DNA from: a virus | IMG/VR virus record: IMGVR_UViG_3300025736_000188 | Span: 1 to 24,921 of that record | Reading direction: 5' to 3' (one strand) | DNA length: 24,921 nucleotides | In this document: positions 7,380 to 14,750 of the stretch, in pieces | Layout of the letters: every line of letters starts with the position of its first letter | Numbering within the stretch: the first letter of the stretch is position 1 | Notes under the pieces: generated by a model | Databases searched by the model: none | The model's input: the letters and a program-made list of their open reading frames with translations, nothing else | What the model was told of the DNA's origin: nothing | Translations under genes and position numbers: made by a program

Positions 7380-8938
7380 TGGGAATATATCAAACTGAAA
7401 CAACACTGCAATTGATTTTAGATAAAGGTTCATTGCTTAGTGCTTCAAAAGGAATAGCTAATGGATTCAAAAAATCAATTGGTGGAATTGGTGAATCAAT
7501 TAAGCAAGGAAAATCAGGAACATCAAGTATTTATGGCTATCAAGGACCAGGAGCTGGAATAGGAGAAGCTGTTGGTAAAATTTCAGGTGGAGGAGTAGTA
7601 GCAGAAGAAAGTGCAGGTGGAAAAGAGAAAAAAGGCGGAAAATCTGTTACTGGTTTATTAGGAGTAATAGCACTCGCAGTTGGAGCAATTGCTATCATTT
7701 TTACAGCTTTAGAACCAATTATTAGTCCATTATTCAAAATTTTAGGTCTTGTTATCTTAATTTTATTTATTCCATTCTTGAGATTGTTTTTGCCATTACT
7801 AAGAGCAGGTATTCCAAAATTAATTGAATTTGCCAAAATGACATCAGGATTTCTTTCTAAACTTTTAGATGATTTTAATTTACCTGCAGCATTTCAAAAA
7901 TTAGCTGAAGGAGATGTAATGGGATTCTTTTTTGAAATATTTGAAGGAATACAAGATGTTGGAAAAGGAATTTATGATTTTATTATTGAAAACATGCCTT
8001 CTTGGATGGCTACTTTGTCTGAATGGGGACAAATAGTTTTAGATTATATTTCTGCTAATCTACCTTCATGGATTGGGACATTAGTAAATTTAGGGGAAAA
8101 AATAATTAATTTTATAGTTACAAATTTACCTTCATGGTTACAGACATTAGCTGAATGGGGAGGAAAGGTACTTGATTATATTGGTGCAAATCTTCCTGCG
8201 TGGTTAGACACATTAAAGGAATGGGGAGTAACAGTTTTAGAATATATTAATAAAAATCTACCTCAATGGTTGAGCGACTTAATGGAGTTAGGATCTAATC
8301 TTTTAACTTGGGTAGTAGAAACTTTACCAGAGATTTTAGGTAAATTACTAAAGATAGGAGTAGAATTACTTGGATGGATAATAACCAATTTACCTGATAT
8401 TATGGGTAAATTATTAGATATAGGAGCAACATTATTTCAATGGGTATGGGATAACAAATGGGACATGCTAAAAAAACTACTAGATTTAGGTGTAACTATT
8501 TTCAATGAAATAGGTAAAGTGATATTAGCAGGATTTGATGTTTTATCTGGGTTAGGACAACAAATTAAAGATTGGATTATGGGGATAGCACAAGGAGCAG
8601 TTAATTGGGTTTCTGAACAAGCAGCAAATTTACAAAAAATGGCAGAAAATGCTTTTAGTGGTGGAGGAAATAATGATGCAGAAGTTGGTGATTTTATTTC
8701 CAGACCCGGAGGAGGAATACAAAGATTCAGCCCACAAGACACAATTATTGGAATGAAAGATTTATCTGGATTAGTTGGTGGTGGTGGAGGAGAAACTACC
8801 ATTGATTATAGTCCAACTTACAACATTTCTGCAGCAACAGACAGAGATGAATTAAGAAGAATATTTGATGAACATGATGAAAAAGTAAAACGGGAACTTC
8901 AATCAGCTTTAAGTTACCCAACAAATTTGAGAGGATAA
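7379..8938 (+). CDS. Tail tape measure protein
   Basis: The 519-residue protein sets tail length and is expected to be ejected with DNA. A Gly/Lys-rich N-terminus (~30-85) leads into a strongly hydrophobic stretch (~93-143) likely to insert in membranes. Residues 205-380 hold eight 22-residue repeats, each of the kind NLPSW-x-x-x-L-x-x-G-x-x-x-[LI]-x-[YFW]-[IV]. The C-terminus is Gly-rich and ends with a helical RRIFDEHDEKVKREL segment. At about 1.5 angstrom per residue of helix, which is established for tape measures, the tail would be near 78 nm if the whole chain spans it. It sits immediately after the chaperone pair, as expected. It is short compared with many tape measure proteins. Confidence 0.85.
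   Translation: MGIYQTETTLQLILDKGSLLSASKGIANGFKKSIGGIGESIKQGKSGTSSIYGYQGPGAGIGEAVGKISGGGVVAEESAGGKEKKGGKSVTGLLGVIALAVGAIAIIFTALEPIISPLFKILGLVILILFIPFLRLFLPLLRAGIPKLIEFAKMTSGFLSKLLDDFNLPAAFQKLAEGDVMGFFFEIFEGIQDVGKGIYDFIIENMPSWMATLSEWGQIVLDYISANLPSWIGTLVNLGEKIINFIVTNLPSWLQTLAEWGGKVLDYIGANLPAWLDTLKEWGVTVLEYINKNLPQWLSDLMELGSNLLTWVVETLPEILGKLLKIGVELLGWIITNLPDIMGKLLDIGATLFQWVWDNKWDMLKKLLDLGVTIFNEIGKVILAGFDVLSGLGQQIKDWIMGIAQGAVNWVSEQAANLQKMAENAFSGGGNNDAEVGDFISRPGGGIQRFSPQDTIIGMKDLSGLVGGGGGETTIDYSPTYNISAATDRDELRRIFDEHDEKVKRELQSALSYPTNLRG
7991..8518 (+). repeat. Eight tandem 66-bp (22-residue) repeats in the tape measure gene
   Basis: Units start at 7991, 8057, 8123, 8189, 8255, 8321, 8387 and 8453. 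The first five keep N-[LM]-P-x-W at the start, the next two keep LP, and the last has NKWDML. Spacing is exactly 66 bp with no indel, although the nucleotide sequences have diverged. Confidence 0.9.
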
Positions 8939-8939
8939 A

Positions 8940-9095
8940 ATGGATGCAGACGAAAGAGCAGAATTAAAAATAATTTCAGCTAACATGAAAACAATTATTT
9001 ACTACTATCAACAACTTGATAAGAGGATTGAAAAAATAGAAGAAAAAATAGAAAAGATTGATGAAAAAGTAGGAATAATTATGAGGAGGAAATAA
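8940..9095 (+). CDS. Small coiled-coil protein after the tape measure
   Basis: This 51-residue ORF lies between the tape measure and the Dit-like gene. ATG 8940 follows the tape measure stop by one base and the TAA ends one base before the next ATG, so the junctions are tight on both sides. After a polar N-terminus, the second half (LDKRIEKIEEKIEKIDEKV) is a heptad-type coiled coil with I/V at a and d positions. No homologous family is recognised. Candidate roles are a tail-tip assembly factor or a trimerisation partner for a tail-tip protein. Its own stop region, AGGAGGAAATAAT, supplies the ribosome binding site for the following gene. Confidence 0.7.
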   Translation: MDADERAELKIISANMKTIIYYYQQLDKRIEKIEEKIEKIDEKVGIIMRRK

Positions 9096-9096
9096 T

Positions 9097-9594
9097 ATGA
9101 CAAATTCAACATTAACAGCAGGAACAGGACATGTTTTTCTTTCAAGTGGTAGTGCAATTCTTACTTTATATAATGTAAACTCAGAAGTAATCAAAAAATC
9201 AAATGGTCTTATTAGAATTCCATTTCCTACACAAGATTCTAATGAATCTATTTTAGCAGATTTAATGGGTTGTAGTAGAGATGTTGTACTTGAAGGGCAT
9301 TGTTCAACAGGAGATGTTGCTGACCTTTATAAGTATGTTAGAGATTTAGCTTCAATAAAAACTGTTAATGCAGGGACACTTATTACTGGTGACCAATCTA
9401 ATACAGGTAATAGTCAAGTAGGATATATTTATACTCCAATAGCAAGTAATATGTCTTCAACAGGAATGGTTGCATCAACAGAAACAATAAGAGTGTATGT
9501 AAATGACGTAAGTGTTACATATGCTGGTGGAGACCCAAACAAGGTAAAATATAGTTTAACATCATACGAAGGGAGTTCAACTAATAGTTTTTAA
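9097..9594 (+). CDS. Distal-tail (Dit)-like protein
   Basis: The 165-residue beta-rich protein lies between tape measure and tail hub genes, the place of the distal tail protein in siphoviruses. The segment LIRIPFPTQDSNESILADL followed by a short helix and LEGHC resembles the N-terminal ring domain of Dit-like proteins. The C-terminal half (VYVNDVSVTYAGGD) is a beta strand series. There is no large galectin-like domain, so it would be a minimal Dit that forms the ring joining tube and hub. The start is fixed by AGGAGG at 9084-9089. The assignment relies on position and general form. Confidence 0.55.
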   Translation: MTNSTLTAGTGHVFLSSGSAILTLYNVNSEVIKKSNGLIRIPFPTQDSNESILADLMGCSRDVVLEGHCSTGDVADLYKYVRDLASIKTVNAGTLITGDQSNTGNSQVGYIYTPIASNMSSTGMVASTETIRVYVNDVSVTYAGGDPNKVKYSLTSYEGSSTNSF

Positions 9595-9603
9595 GGTGAA
9601 TAA

Positions 9604-11766
9604 ATGGCAACAACCACTACATCATCATCAAGTTCTACAACTACCTCTAGTTCTACTACAACACTTCCACCATCAAACAAAAGACTAACACAAGTAATTC
9701 TAGGTGGAATTAATGTTACAAACTTTTGCATGGAATGGGACAGAGAAGAAACATATGGAGACACAATTCCTTCCATAGAAATTTATTTTTCACGGAATCT
9801 TGCGGATGTTGTAACTTTAAGCACAGAACTAACATTAGTGGTTTATGAATGGTTTCAAGATTCAGGATATTCAAAGATATGGAATGGATTTGTTGAAAGT
9901 TACAAACCAGACGGAGCAAAAATAAGAATAGTTGGAAGAAACAATCTAGCTGATGCTGTAAGACAAGAAGTTACTCATGTTTATGACAAAACTGTTATTG
10001 GTGATGCTGCCTATCCTGATGGAAAGATAAGTGACATTGCTTTAGACATAATAACAACTCGTACTGGGTTGTCGGCTGATGGTACAACCATACAAGATAG
10101 TGGAACAACCATAACACTTTCAAAATTTATGTGCAACCACGCAGACCCATTAGAAAGATTAAAAAAACTACAAGAATCACTTGGGTGGGTTTTATATTAT
10201 AGAGATGATACAGATAAAGTGTATTTTGAACCAAAAGGTTATATAGCAAATGCAACAACATTAACAGTTGGGACAAATATCATTGGTATTCCTAAGTGGA
10301 ATAATGGAAAAGACCAAATGATTAATGATTTAACACTTGAAGGAGTTGTACAAAGTGAACCAAGGTCAGAAGTATTTACTGGAGATGGTGCTACTTTAAC
10401 ATTTACTCTTACATCAGATAAAGTTCCAACATATGTTGAAGTATATTATGATGCAGCAACAGATTTTTCATCAACAGCACCAACTCAATCTCAACAAAAG
10501 GTGGGTGTTCCAGAAGGAACAATAGTAGGAACATTTGACTTTACTTTTGATTTAAAAAATAAGGAATTTACCTTTACATCACTTACACCAAGTGGTGGAA
10601 AAGACAATATTTTAGTTAAATTTTGGACTGAGACACCAAGTCCAATTCATCGTACAAATGGCACAAGTATTGCATCTTATGGAAGATACAAACGTACAAT
10701 CACTTTAACAGATGTTATGAATGTTGAAGATGCCGAACAAAGATGTACACTTATTTTAGATAAGTTTTCTACACCATTTCAAACTGGAAAATTTAAAGTA
10801 TTAGTAAGTGATAGTTCATGGAGAGTTGGGCAACTAGTTACTGTTGTTGATGCTGTAAATAAACCAAATGTTAATGATAGTTTTGTGATTATAAAAATTA
10901 AAAAGAAATGGCCAGGACGAATTGATGAATTTACTGTTGGAGATAAAGAGTGGTTACCATTAGAATGGCAAGCAAATGTTTTGGAAAGACTCAAGAGATT
11001 AGAGGAACAAATGATTGGTGATGCAACAGTTATAAATGAAATAGCAGACGATTCTGTAAGTTTTGGTATGGTTCCTGATTACCAACAAATACAATTTGAA
11101 AGAATTAATGATTCGTTTCTACTTGGTGTACCTCCAAATAGTACTATGCATAGCAGTAGTAATACAAAAATAATCAACAATTTTGAAGATGTTACAAAGT
11201 GGAGCGATACAGGAATAACCACTGCCAAATCAACTATGGCAACTACACAAGGGACAAGTGGAGATTATCTTACAGGAACAGGTGCAATACAATTTGTTGG
11301 TACTGTCAGTGGAAGTTTTGGTTTAAGAAACACATCAAGTATTGGTGACCTTTCAGGATGTGTTGGAACTGGTAGTGGAACACCATCAGAAGGAACATTT
11401 GGAGTATGGTTAAATACTACTCAAATAGGAAATTTTACAAGCACAATACAATTAAGAATTGGTCCTAACACATCAAATTATTTTGTTTACAATTCACAAA
11501 CTTACGCACAAAAAGTGGCATCCGATACCACAACATGGAGTTTAGATAGTGGTTGGACTTTATTGTTATTTGATGCAACCGCTCCATCAAGTAGAGTTGG
11601 CACAGTCACCTGGACAAACAGCAGTTATGGTGAGATAAAAGGGACTGTTAGTGCAGCAACTACATGGAGTCATGATTATTTAACAGTATCAGAAGACAAT
11701 ACAATAAGTCTAAATGGACTTGGGGAAAGGTTTACTACATATAGTACACTTACTACAACATATTAG
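9604..11766 (+). CDS. Tail hub/tip protein (gp27/Tal-like) with C-terminal lectin-like domain
   Basis: The protein has 720 residues. It opens with a short Ser/Thr tract (residues 3-20) and a TTTLPP hinge like the giant neck protein. Residues ~27-240 and ~340-460 resemble the baseplate hub fold (WNGFVESYKPDG, then KLQESLGWVLYYR, a late RVGQLVTVVD and ITLTDVMNVEDAEQRC), which caps the tube and surrounds the tape measure tip. Residues ~255-340 are an inserted beta domain (TFTLTS, VEVYYDA, FTFTSLTPSGGKDNI). A helix near 460-490 (VLERLKRLEEQ) leads to a ~200-residue Gly/Ser/Thr-rich jelly roll at the C-terminus that probably contacts the cell surface. No catalytic motif is seen. Hub assignment is fairly secure; receptor contact is inferred. 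Confidence 0.7.
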   Translation: MATTTTSSSSSTTTSSSTTTLPPSNKRLTQVILGGINVTNFCMEWDREETYGDTIPSIEIYFSRNLADVVTLSTELTLVVYEWFQDSGYSKIWNGFVESYKPDGAKIRIVGRNNLADAVRQEVTHVYDKTVIGDAAYPDGKISDIALDIITTRTGLSADGTTIQDSGTTITLSKFMCNHADPLERLKKLQESLGWVLYYRDDTDKVYFEPKGYIANATTLTVGTNIIGIPKWNNGKDQMINDLTLEGVVQSEPRSEVFTGDGATLTFTLTSDKVPTYVEVYYDAATDFSSTAPTQSQQKVGVPEGTIVGTFDFTFDLKNKEFTFTSLTPSGGKDNILVKFWTETPSPIHRTNGTSIASYGRYKRTITLTDVMNVEDAEQRCTLILDKFSTPFQTGKFKVLVSDSSWRVGQLVTVVDAVNKPNVNDSFVIIKIKKKWPGRIDEFTVGDKEWLPLEWQANVLERLKRLEEQMIGDATVINEIADDSVSFGMVPDYQQIQFERINDSFLLGVPPNSTMHSSSNTKIINNFEDVTKWSDTGITTAKSTMATTQGTSGDYLTGTGAIQFVGTVSGSFGLRNTSSIGDLSGCVGTGSGTPSEGTFGVWLNTTQIGNFTSTIQLRIGPNTSNYFVYNSQTYAQKVASDTTTWSLDSGWTLLLFDATAPSSRVGTVTWTNSSYGEIKGTVSAATTWSHDYLTVSEDNTISLNGLGERFTTYSTLTTTY

Positions 11767-11778
11767 GAGATGATGAAA

Positions 11779-12180
11779 ATGGCAGCAGGAGGAGTAATGA
11801 CAAAATCAGGGTTTAATAACATTTTACAATTATCATTTACTGGCAGTAGTACAAAAAGATTTCAATATTTTATTATTGGAACTGGTGACACTACGCCTAC
11901 AACAAGTGATACTGGTTTAGAAAGTACTATTACAAGTTGGACTGAAGGCGGAACATCTTTTAAAGAATATGTTAGTGTTTTATTCAATAGTTCAAGTCAA
12001 CAAGTTACAGTAAGAGGTTTTATTAGTGCAGCAGAAGCAACAAGTAAAGTCTTATATGAGTATGCAGATGTTAATAATGATACAACAAAAGCCCCTGCGG
12101 GAAGATTTGTGTGGAATGACTCAATTACTAAAACAACAGCAAACCAAGTTACAATTGTAACAGTTTATAAAATGAGATAG
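11779..12180 (+). CDS. Small tail-tip/baseplate-associated protein
   Basis: About 133 residues, located between the tail hub and the Gly-rich adhesin. ATGs at 11770, 11773 and 11779 share the frame; the GGAG at 11766-11769 directly abuts the first and fits 11779 best (9-nt spacing), so I chose MAAGGVMTKSG. The sequence FIIGTGDTTPTTSDTGLES is of a kind common in small phage baseplate or fibre-accessory proteins, followed by beta strands (KEYVSVLFNSS, VTVRGFIS). It probably links hub and fibre or decorates the tip. The family is not firmly recognised. Confidence 0.5.
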   Translation: MAAGGVMTKSGFNNILQLSFTGSSTKRFQYFIIGTGDTTPTTSDTGLESTITSWTEGGTSFKEYVSVLFNSSSQQVTVRGFISAAEATSKVLYEYADVNNDTTKAPAGRFVWNDSITKTTANQVTIVTVYKMR

Positions 12181-12191
12181 GAGGAATAAAA

Positions 12192-13139
12192 ATGGCAGAA
12201 AAGTGGGATAAAGATGAAACATTCAGTTATGGAAACGGAGAATCTTTAAGTGCAGATGATTTAAATGATACTTTAGGTTTAATGATTGATGGAAGATTAT
12301 ATGGAGATGGTTCAGATGGAGCTTTAAGTGTACCATCTGGAACAACTAATTTAACTTTGAATCAAACTTACAATTATACAACTATTTCTGTTACTGCTGG
12401 AGCAATTTTAACAACATCTGATGCAAATGGAACTGGTTTACCTTTGATTTTAAAATGTCAAGGAGATTGTAGTATTGAAGGAACTTTAACTGTTTTAGGA
12501 AAAGGAGCAGCAGGAGGTTCAGGAGATGGAGAAACACCTGTGCAATATGTTACTACTTTAGGTGACCAAAATGTTTCTTTACCCGGAACTAAAGGAACTG
12601 ATAGTCCAATTTACTCAACTGCAAATGGTGGTGGAGGAGGAGGAGCAAGTTTATTAAATGATGGAGCAAATGGAGCTGGAACTGGTCCTGGAACTGGTGG
12701 AACAGCACATTGTGTTATTTATCGTGGTTTAGGTTCAATGGTTTGCATTGGGGGAACTGGCGGTGGCCAAGGCGGTGCAGGAACTGGAACTGGCGGTGGC
12801 GGTGGTGGAGCTGGTGGTGGTTCTATTATTTTGTTTGTTGGTGGAGATTTAACTGTTGGTGCTTCTGGAACTATTAGTGCAAAAGGAGTTGGTGGAGGCA
12901 TAGGAGGACATTCTTCTGGATTAAATACTCGTGGTGGTGCTGGTGGTGGTGGAGGCGGAGGTGGAAACCTTTACATATACTACAAAGGCACTTATACAAA
13001 TTCTGGAACTGTTTCAGCTGATGGTGGAACAGGCGGAACAGGAGGAAATGGAAATCCTGACCCACAATATCATGGTGGTGTTGGTGGAGCAGGTGGAAAT
13101 GGAAGAACTGATATACAAAAAACATCAGATAAGAGGTGA
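12192..13139 (+). CDS. Glycine-rich tail adhesin
   Basis: The 315-residue protein has an N-terminal attachment region (~1-105: KWDKDETFSYGNGESLSADDLND, then beta strands with a right-handed beta-helix feel, TISVTAGAILTTSD) and a distal part dominated by long Gly runs (from ~144 to the end). Gly runs alternate with beta strands such as CVIYRGLGSMVCI and SIILFVGGDLTVG. This resembles polyglycine-sandwich phage adhesins (the gp38 type of T-even-like phages), where variable loops between Gly stretches read the receptor. It is the last tail gene before the protease, behind a GGAGG site. Its stop codon lies within the ribosome binding site of the next gene. The receptor role is inferred. Confidence 0.6.
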   Translation: MAEKWDKDETFSYGNGESLSADDLNDTLGLMIDGRLYGDGSDGALSVPSGTTNLTLNQTYNYTTISVTAGAILTTSDANGTGLPLILKCQGDCSIEGTLTVLGKGAAGGSGDGETPVQYVTTLGDQNVSLPGTKGTDSPIYSTANGGGGGGASLLNDGANGAGTGPGTGGTAHCVIYRGLGSMVCIGGTGGGQGGAGTGTGGGGGGAGGGSIILFVGGDLTVGASGTISAKGVGGGIGGHSSGLNTRGGAGGGGGGGGNLYIYYKGTYTNSGTVSADGGTGGTGGNGNPDPQYHGGVGGAGGNGRTDIQKTSDKR

Positions 13140-13143
13140 AATA

Positions 13144-14034
13144 ATGTGTTTAGATAAAATAAAACAACTTTTTGTAAATACTACACAGAAAAATTGTGAA
13201 ACCAGAAATGAAAGTCTAACAACTTCTTTAACTGAATGTGTAGAGAAAAATGTTGAATATATAACTCAAGTTAACGATGAAAAACTTAAAGTAGAAACAA
13301 TAACCAATACATACAACAAAAGGAATACTCAATACAACAACATAAAACAAGCATATGACACTTTATTGCAAAATGGTGTTCCAGTAGAAGATGGACACGA
13401 ACAATATTGGAATAGTAAATATCCAAAACAAAACATTGTCTATAACGGAAGATGGATAACTGTAAATGGTGTCAAAAAAGAATTAAACATTGATGTTAGA
13501 GACTATTTTTGTGAATATGATTCAAAAATTCCTATTGTCGCTGGAACAACAAATGATGTTAAAGCATTGAATGCATTAAAGTGGGTTATTAATAATGTCA
13601 AATATGTTGAAGATAAAAAAACCTTTGGTGAGTGGGAATATTGGTTAATGCCGTGGGAAACTTTAGCTACAAGAAAAGGGGACTGTGAAGACGGAGCAAT
13701 TTTGATGGCAAATATTATGCTAAAGTCAGGTGTACCTTATTGGCGTATCCGTCTTAACGCTGGAGATGTTAAAGGTGGAGGTCATTCTTATTTAACCTAT
13801 TGCAGAGAAACTGATAATCAATTCGTGACCTTAGATTGGTGCTATTGGCAAAACTTAAAAGAAATGAAAAATAGAAAATTGCATTCTGAAGAAAGAGATT
13901 ATTATGGCATATGGTTTTCATGGAATCAAAAATACGCATTTGGAAAGATGAATACAATGAAAAGAAAACCCAAAGAATTCAAATTAAAAAAACCTAATAC
14001 AACCCATAAAAAAACACTAGATAAGGCAAAATAA
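13144..14034 (+). CDS. Transglutaminase-like cysteine protease, candidate envelope lysin
   Basis: ATG 13144 behind AAGAGGTGA gives 296 residues; the frame is open further upstream but lacks a sensible start. The N-terminal ~75 residues are polar and helical. The catalytic part carries the transglutaminase-like triad: Cys181 in KGDCEDGA, His214 in GGGHSY and Asp231 in TLDWCYW, in the order and spacing of BTLCP/transglutaminase-like peptidases. The C-terminus is very basic. Pseudomurein endoisopeptidases of methanogen viruses use the same fold and triad, and two small membrane proteins follow, so a role in opening the host envelope is attractive. A tail-associated entry enzyme or a virion maturation enzyme is also possible. 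No signal peptide is visible. Confidence 0.7.
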   Translation: MCLDKIKQLFVNTTQKNCETRNESLTTSLTECVEKNVEYITQVNDEKLKVETITNTYNKRNTQYNNIKQAYDTLLQNGVPVEDGHEQYWNSKYPKQNIVYNGRWITVNGVKKELNIDVRDYFCEYDSKIPIVAGTTNDVKALNALKWVINNVKYVEDKKTFGEWEYWLMPWETLATRKGDCEDGAILMANIMLKSGVPYWRIRLNAGDVKGGGHSYLTYCRETDNQFVTLDWCYWQNLKEMKNRKLHSEERDYYGIWFSWNQKYAFGKMNTMKRKPKEFKLKKPNTTHKKTLDKAK

Positions 14035-14061
14035 ACAATAAAAACAAGGTATGGTATGATG

Positions 14062-14067
14062 TTTTTT
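14062..14067 (+). terminator. T-run after the protease gene
   Basis: Six T residues (GTTTTTTAATAA) follow the protease stop at 14034 and precede a promoter-like element. Archaeal intrinsic termination depends mainly on T-runs, so partial termination here is plausible. Confidence 0.35.
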
Positions 14068-14084
14068 AATAATAAGGAAAAACC

Positions 14085-14110
14085 AATTACATTTAAATAT
14101 GCTTTATATT
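14085..14110 (+). promoter_or_regulatory. Putative BRE/TATA promoter for the holin-like genes
   Basis: AATTACATTTAAATAT at 14085-14100 repeats exactly the 16 bases at 3734-3749, and a second TATA-like CTTTATATTA follows. The TTTAAATA box (14092-14099) places a start site near 14124, leaving a short leader before GGAGG at 14139-14143. Confidence 0.5.
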
Positions 14111-14150
14111 ATTAATAATAAATTAACCATATAAGATTGGAGGCATGAAT

Positions 14151-14408
14151 ATGTGGGAAGGAATAAAAGGAACAAGTGCAAAAATATTATCAGTTGGAGC
14201 AACTGCCATATTAGGATATATTGGAGCACAAGGATACGAATACTTTTTGAATCAGGAACCAGAAATATTAATTCAAGGACTACTACTTATAGCTGGTTAC
14301 TCAGTGTGGACAGAAGTTATTGTTCCAGGAATAGAAGAATTTTTCGGAACATACAAACCAACAACAGCAATTAGAGGCGAAACAAAAAGTAAATTCAAAC
14401 TAATATAA
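14151..14408 (+). CDS. Small two-helix membrane protein, holin candidate
   Basis: ATG 14151 gives 85 residues; ATG 14145 is only one base from the GGAGG at 14139-14143, so 14151 with a 7-nt gap is preferred. Residues ~10-28 (KILSVGATAILGYIGAQGY) and ~38-58 (ILIQGLLLIAGYSVWTEVIV) are hydrophobic helices, followed by a polar, basic tail. Size, two helices and location after the cysteine protease fit a holin or a pore-forming lysis helper. There is no sequence signature that proves it, and small membrane proteins with other roles are equally allowed. Confidence 0.6.
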   Translation: MWEGIKGTSAKILSVGATAILGYIGAQGYEYFLNQEPEILIQGLLLIAGYSVWTEVIVPGIEEFFGTYKPTTAIRGETKSKFKLI

Positions 14409-14463
14409 ATCATACTACACTAACTTACATAAAATATAAAATGTTAAAGGAGGTGAAAAACAC

Positions 14464-14637
14464 ATGGACACTAAAAAAATATTACCAGCTTTCTTGTTTG
14501 GTTTAGGAACTGGAGTTTTATTCTACATTATAGGAGGCGTAGCAGCACCTTATTTTGCAGGAATAAACGCAAACATTGCTGGAGCTTTAGGTTTCTTAAT
14601 TGGAACAAGTTACAGTTTACTAGAAGACAAAAAATAA
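14464..14637 (+). CDS. Small membrane protein, second holin-like candidate
   Basis: This is a 57-residue ORF with a strong AAAGGAGGTGA site 8 nt before ATG 14464. Two hydrophobic segments (ILPAFLFGLGTGVLFYIIGG and FAGINANIAGALGFLIGTSY) are rich in Gly and Ala and bounded by Lys at the N-terminus and Glu-Asp-Lys-Lys at the C-terminus. Together with the preceding gene it makes a tandem pair of two-helix membrane proteins, as in holin/antiholin pairs. It is the last gene of the late block before the convergent intergenic region. Confidence 0.6.
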   Translation: MDTKKILPAFLFGLGTGVLFYIIGGVAAPYFAGINANIAGALGFLIGTSYSLLEDKK

Positions 14638-14680
14638 ATAAAAAAAGGTAGCGGAGGGAGGGATTTTTCTATTTTTAGTT
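14638..14680. terminator. T-rich terminators for both strands
   Basis: On the + strand, TTTTT-C-TA-TTTTT (14664-14677) follows the last late gene. On the - strand, the A7 run at 14640-14646 becomes a T7 run that would end transcripts coming from the early block. Between them is a G-rich patch (GCGGAGGGAGGGA, 14651-14663). The placement implies that - strand transcripts could run through the whole pentad array before stopping, while + strand transcripts stop before it. Confidence 0.5.
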
Positions 14681-14685
14681 ATATT

Positions 14686-14745
14686 CAACAATACCACAAG
14701 AAGGTCGGGGGGTGAGATATTCCAATCCTTCTTTGAATGGTGTTG
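14686..14745. other. Hairpin flanking the pentad array
   Basis: CAACA...AAGAAGG (14686-14704) can pair with CCTTCTT...TGTTG (14727-14745): a 7-bp upper stem, an internal loop and a 5-bp lower stem, closed by a 22-nt loop containing GGGGGG. It lies directly next to the pentad array and could be the folded end of a non-coding transcript, a protein site or a terminator. Confidence 0.45.
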
Positions 14746-14750
14746 ATTAT

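Noticed and set aside
12931-13143. N-terminal extension of the cysteine protease frame
   Set aside because: The extension overlaps the Gly-rich adhesin in another frame and has low-complexity sequence; ATG 13144 has a good ribosome binding site.
14651-14716. G-quadruplex in the G-rich patches
   Set aside because: The G-runs are uneven (2-3 G, with one run of six farther away) and do not give four good tracts at close spacing.
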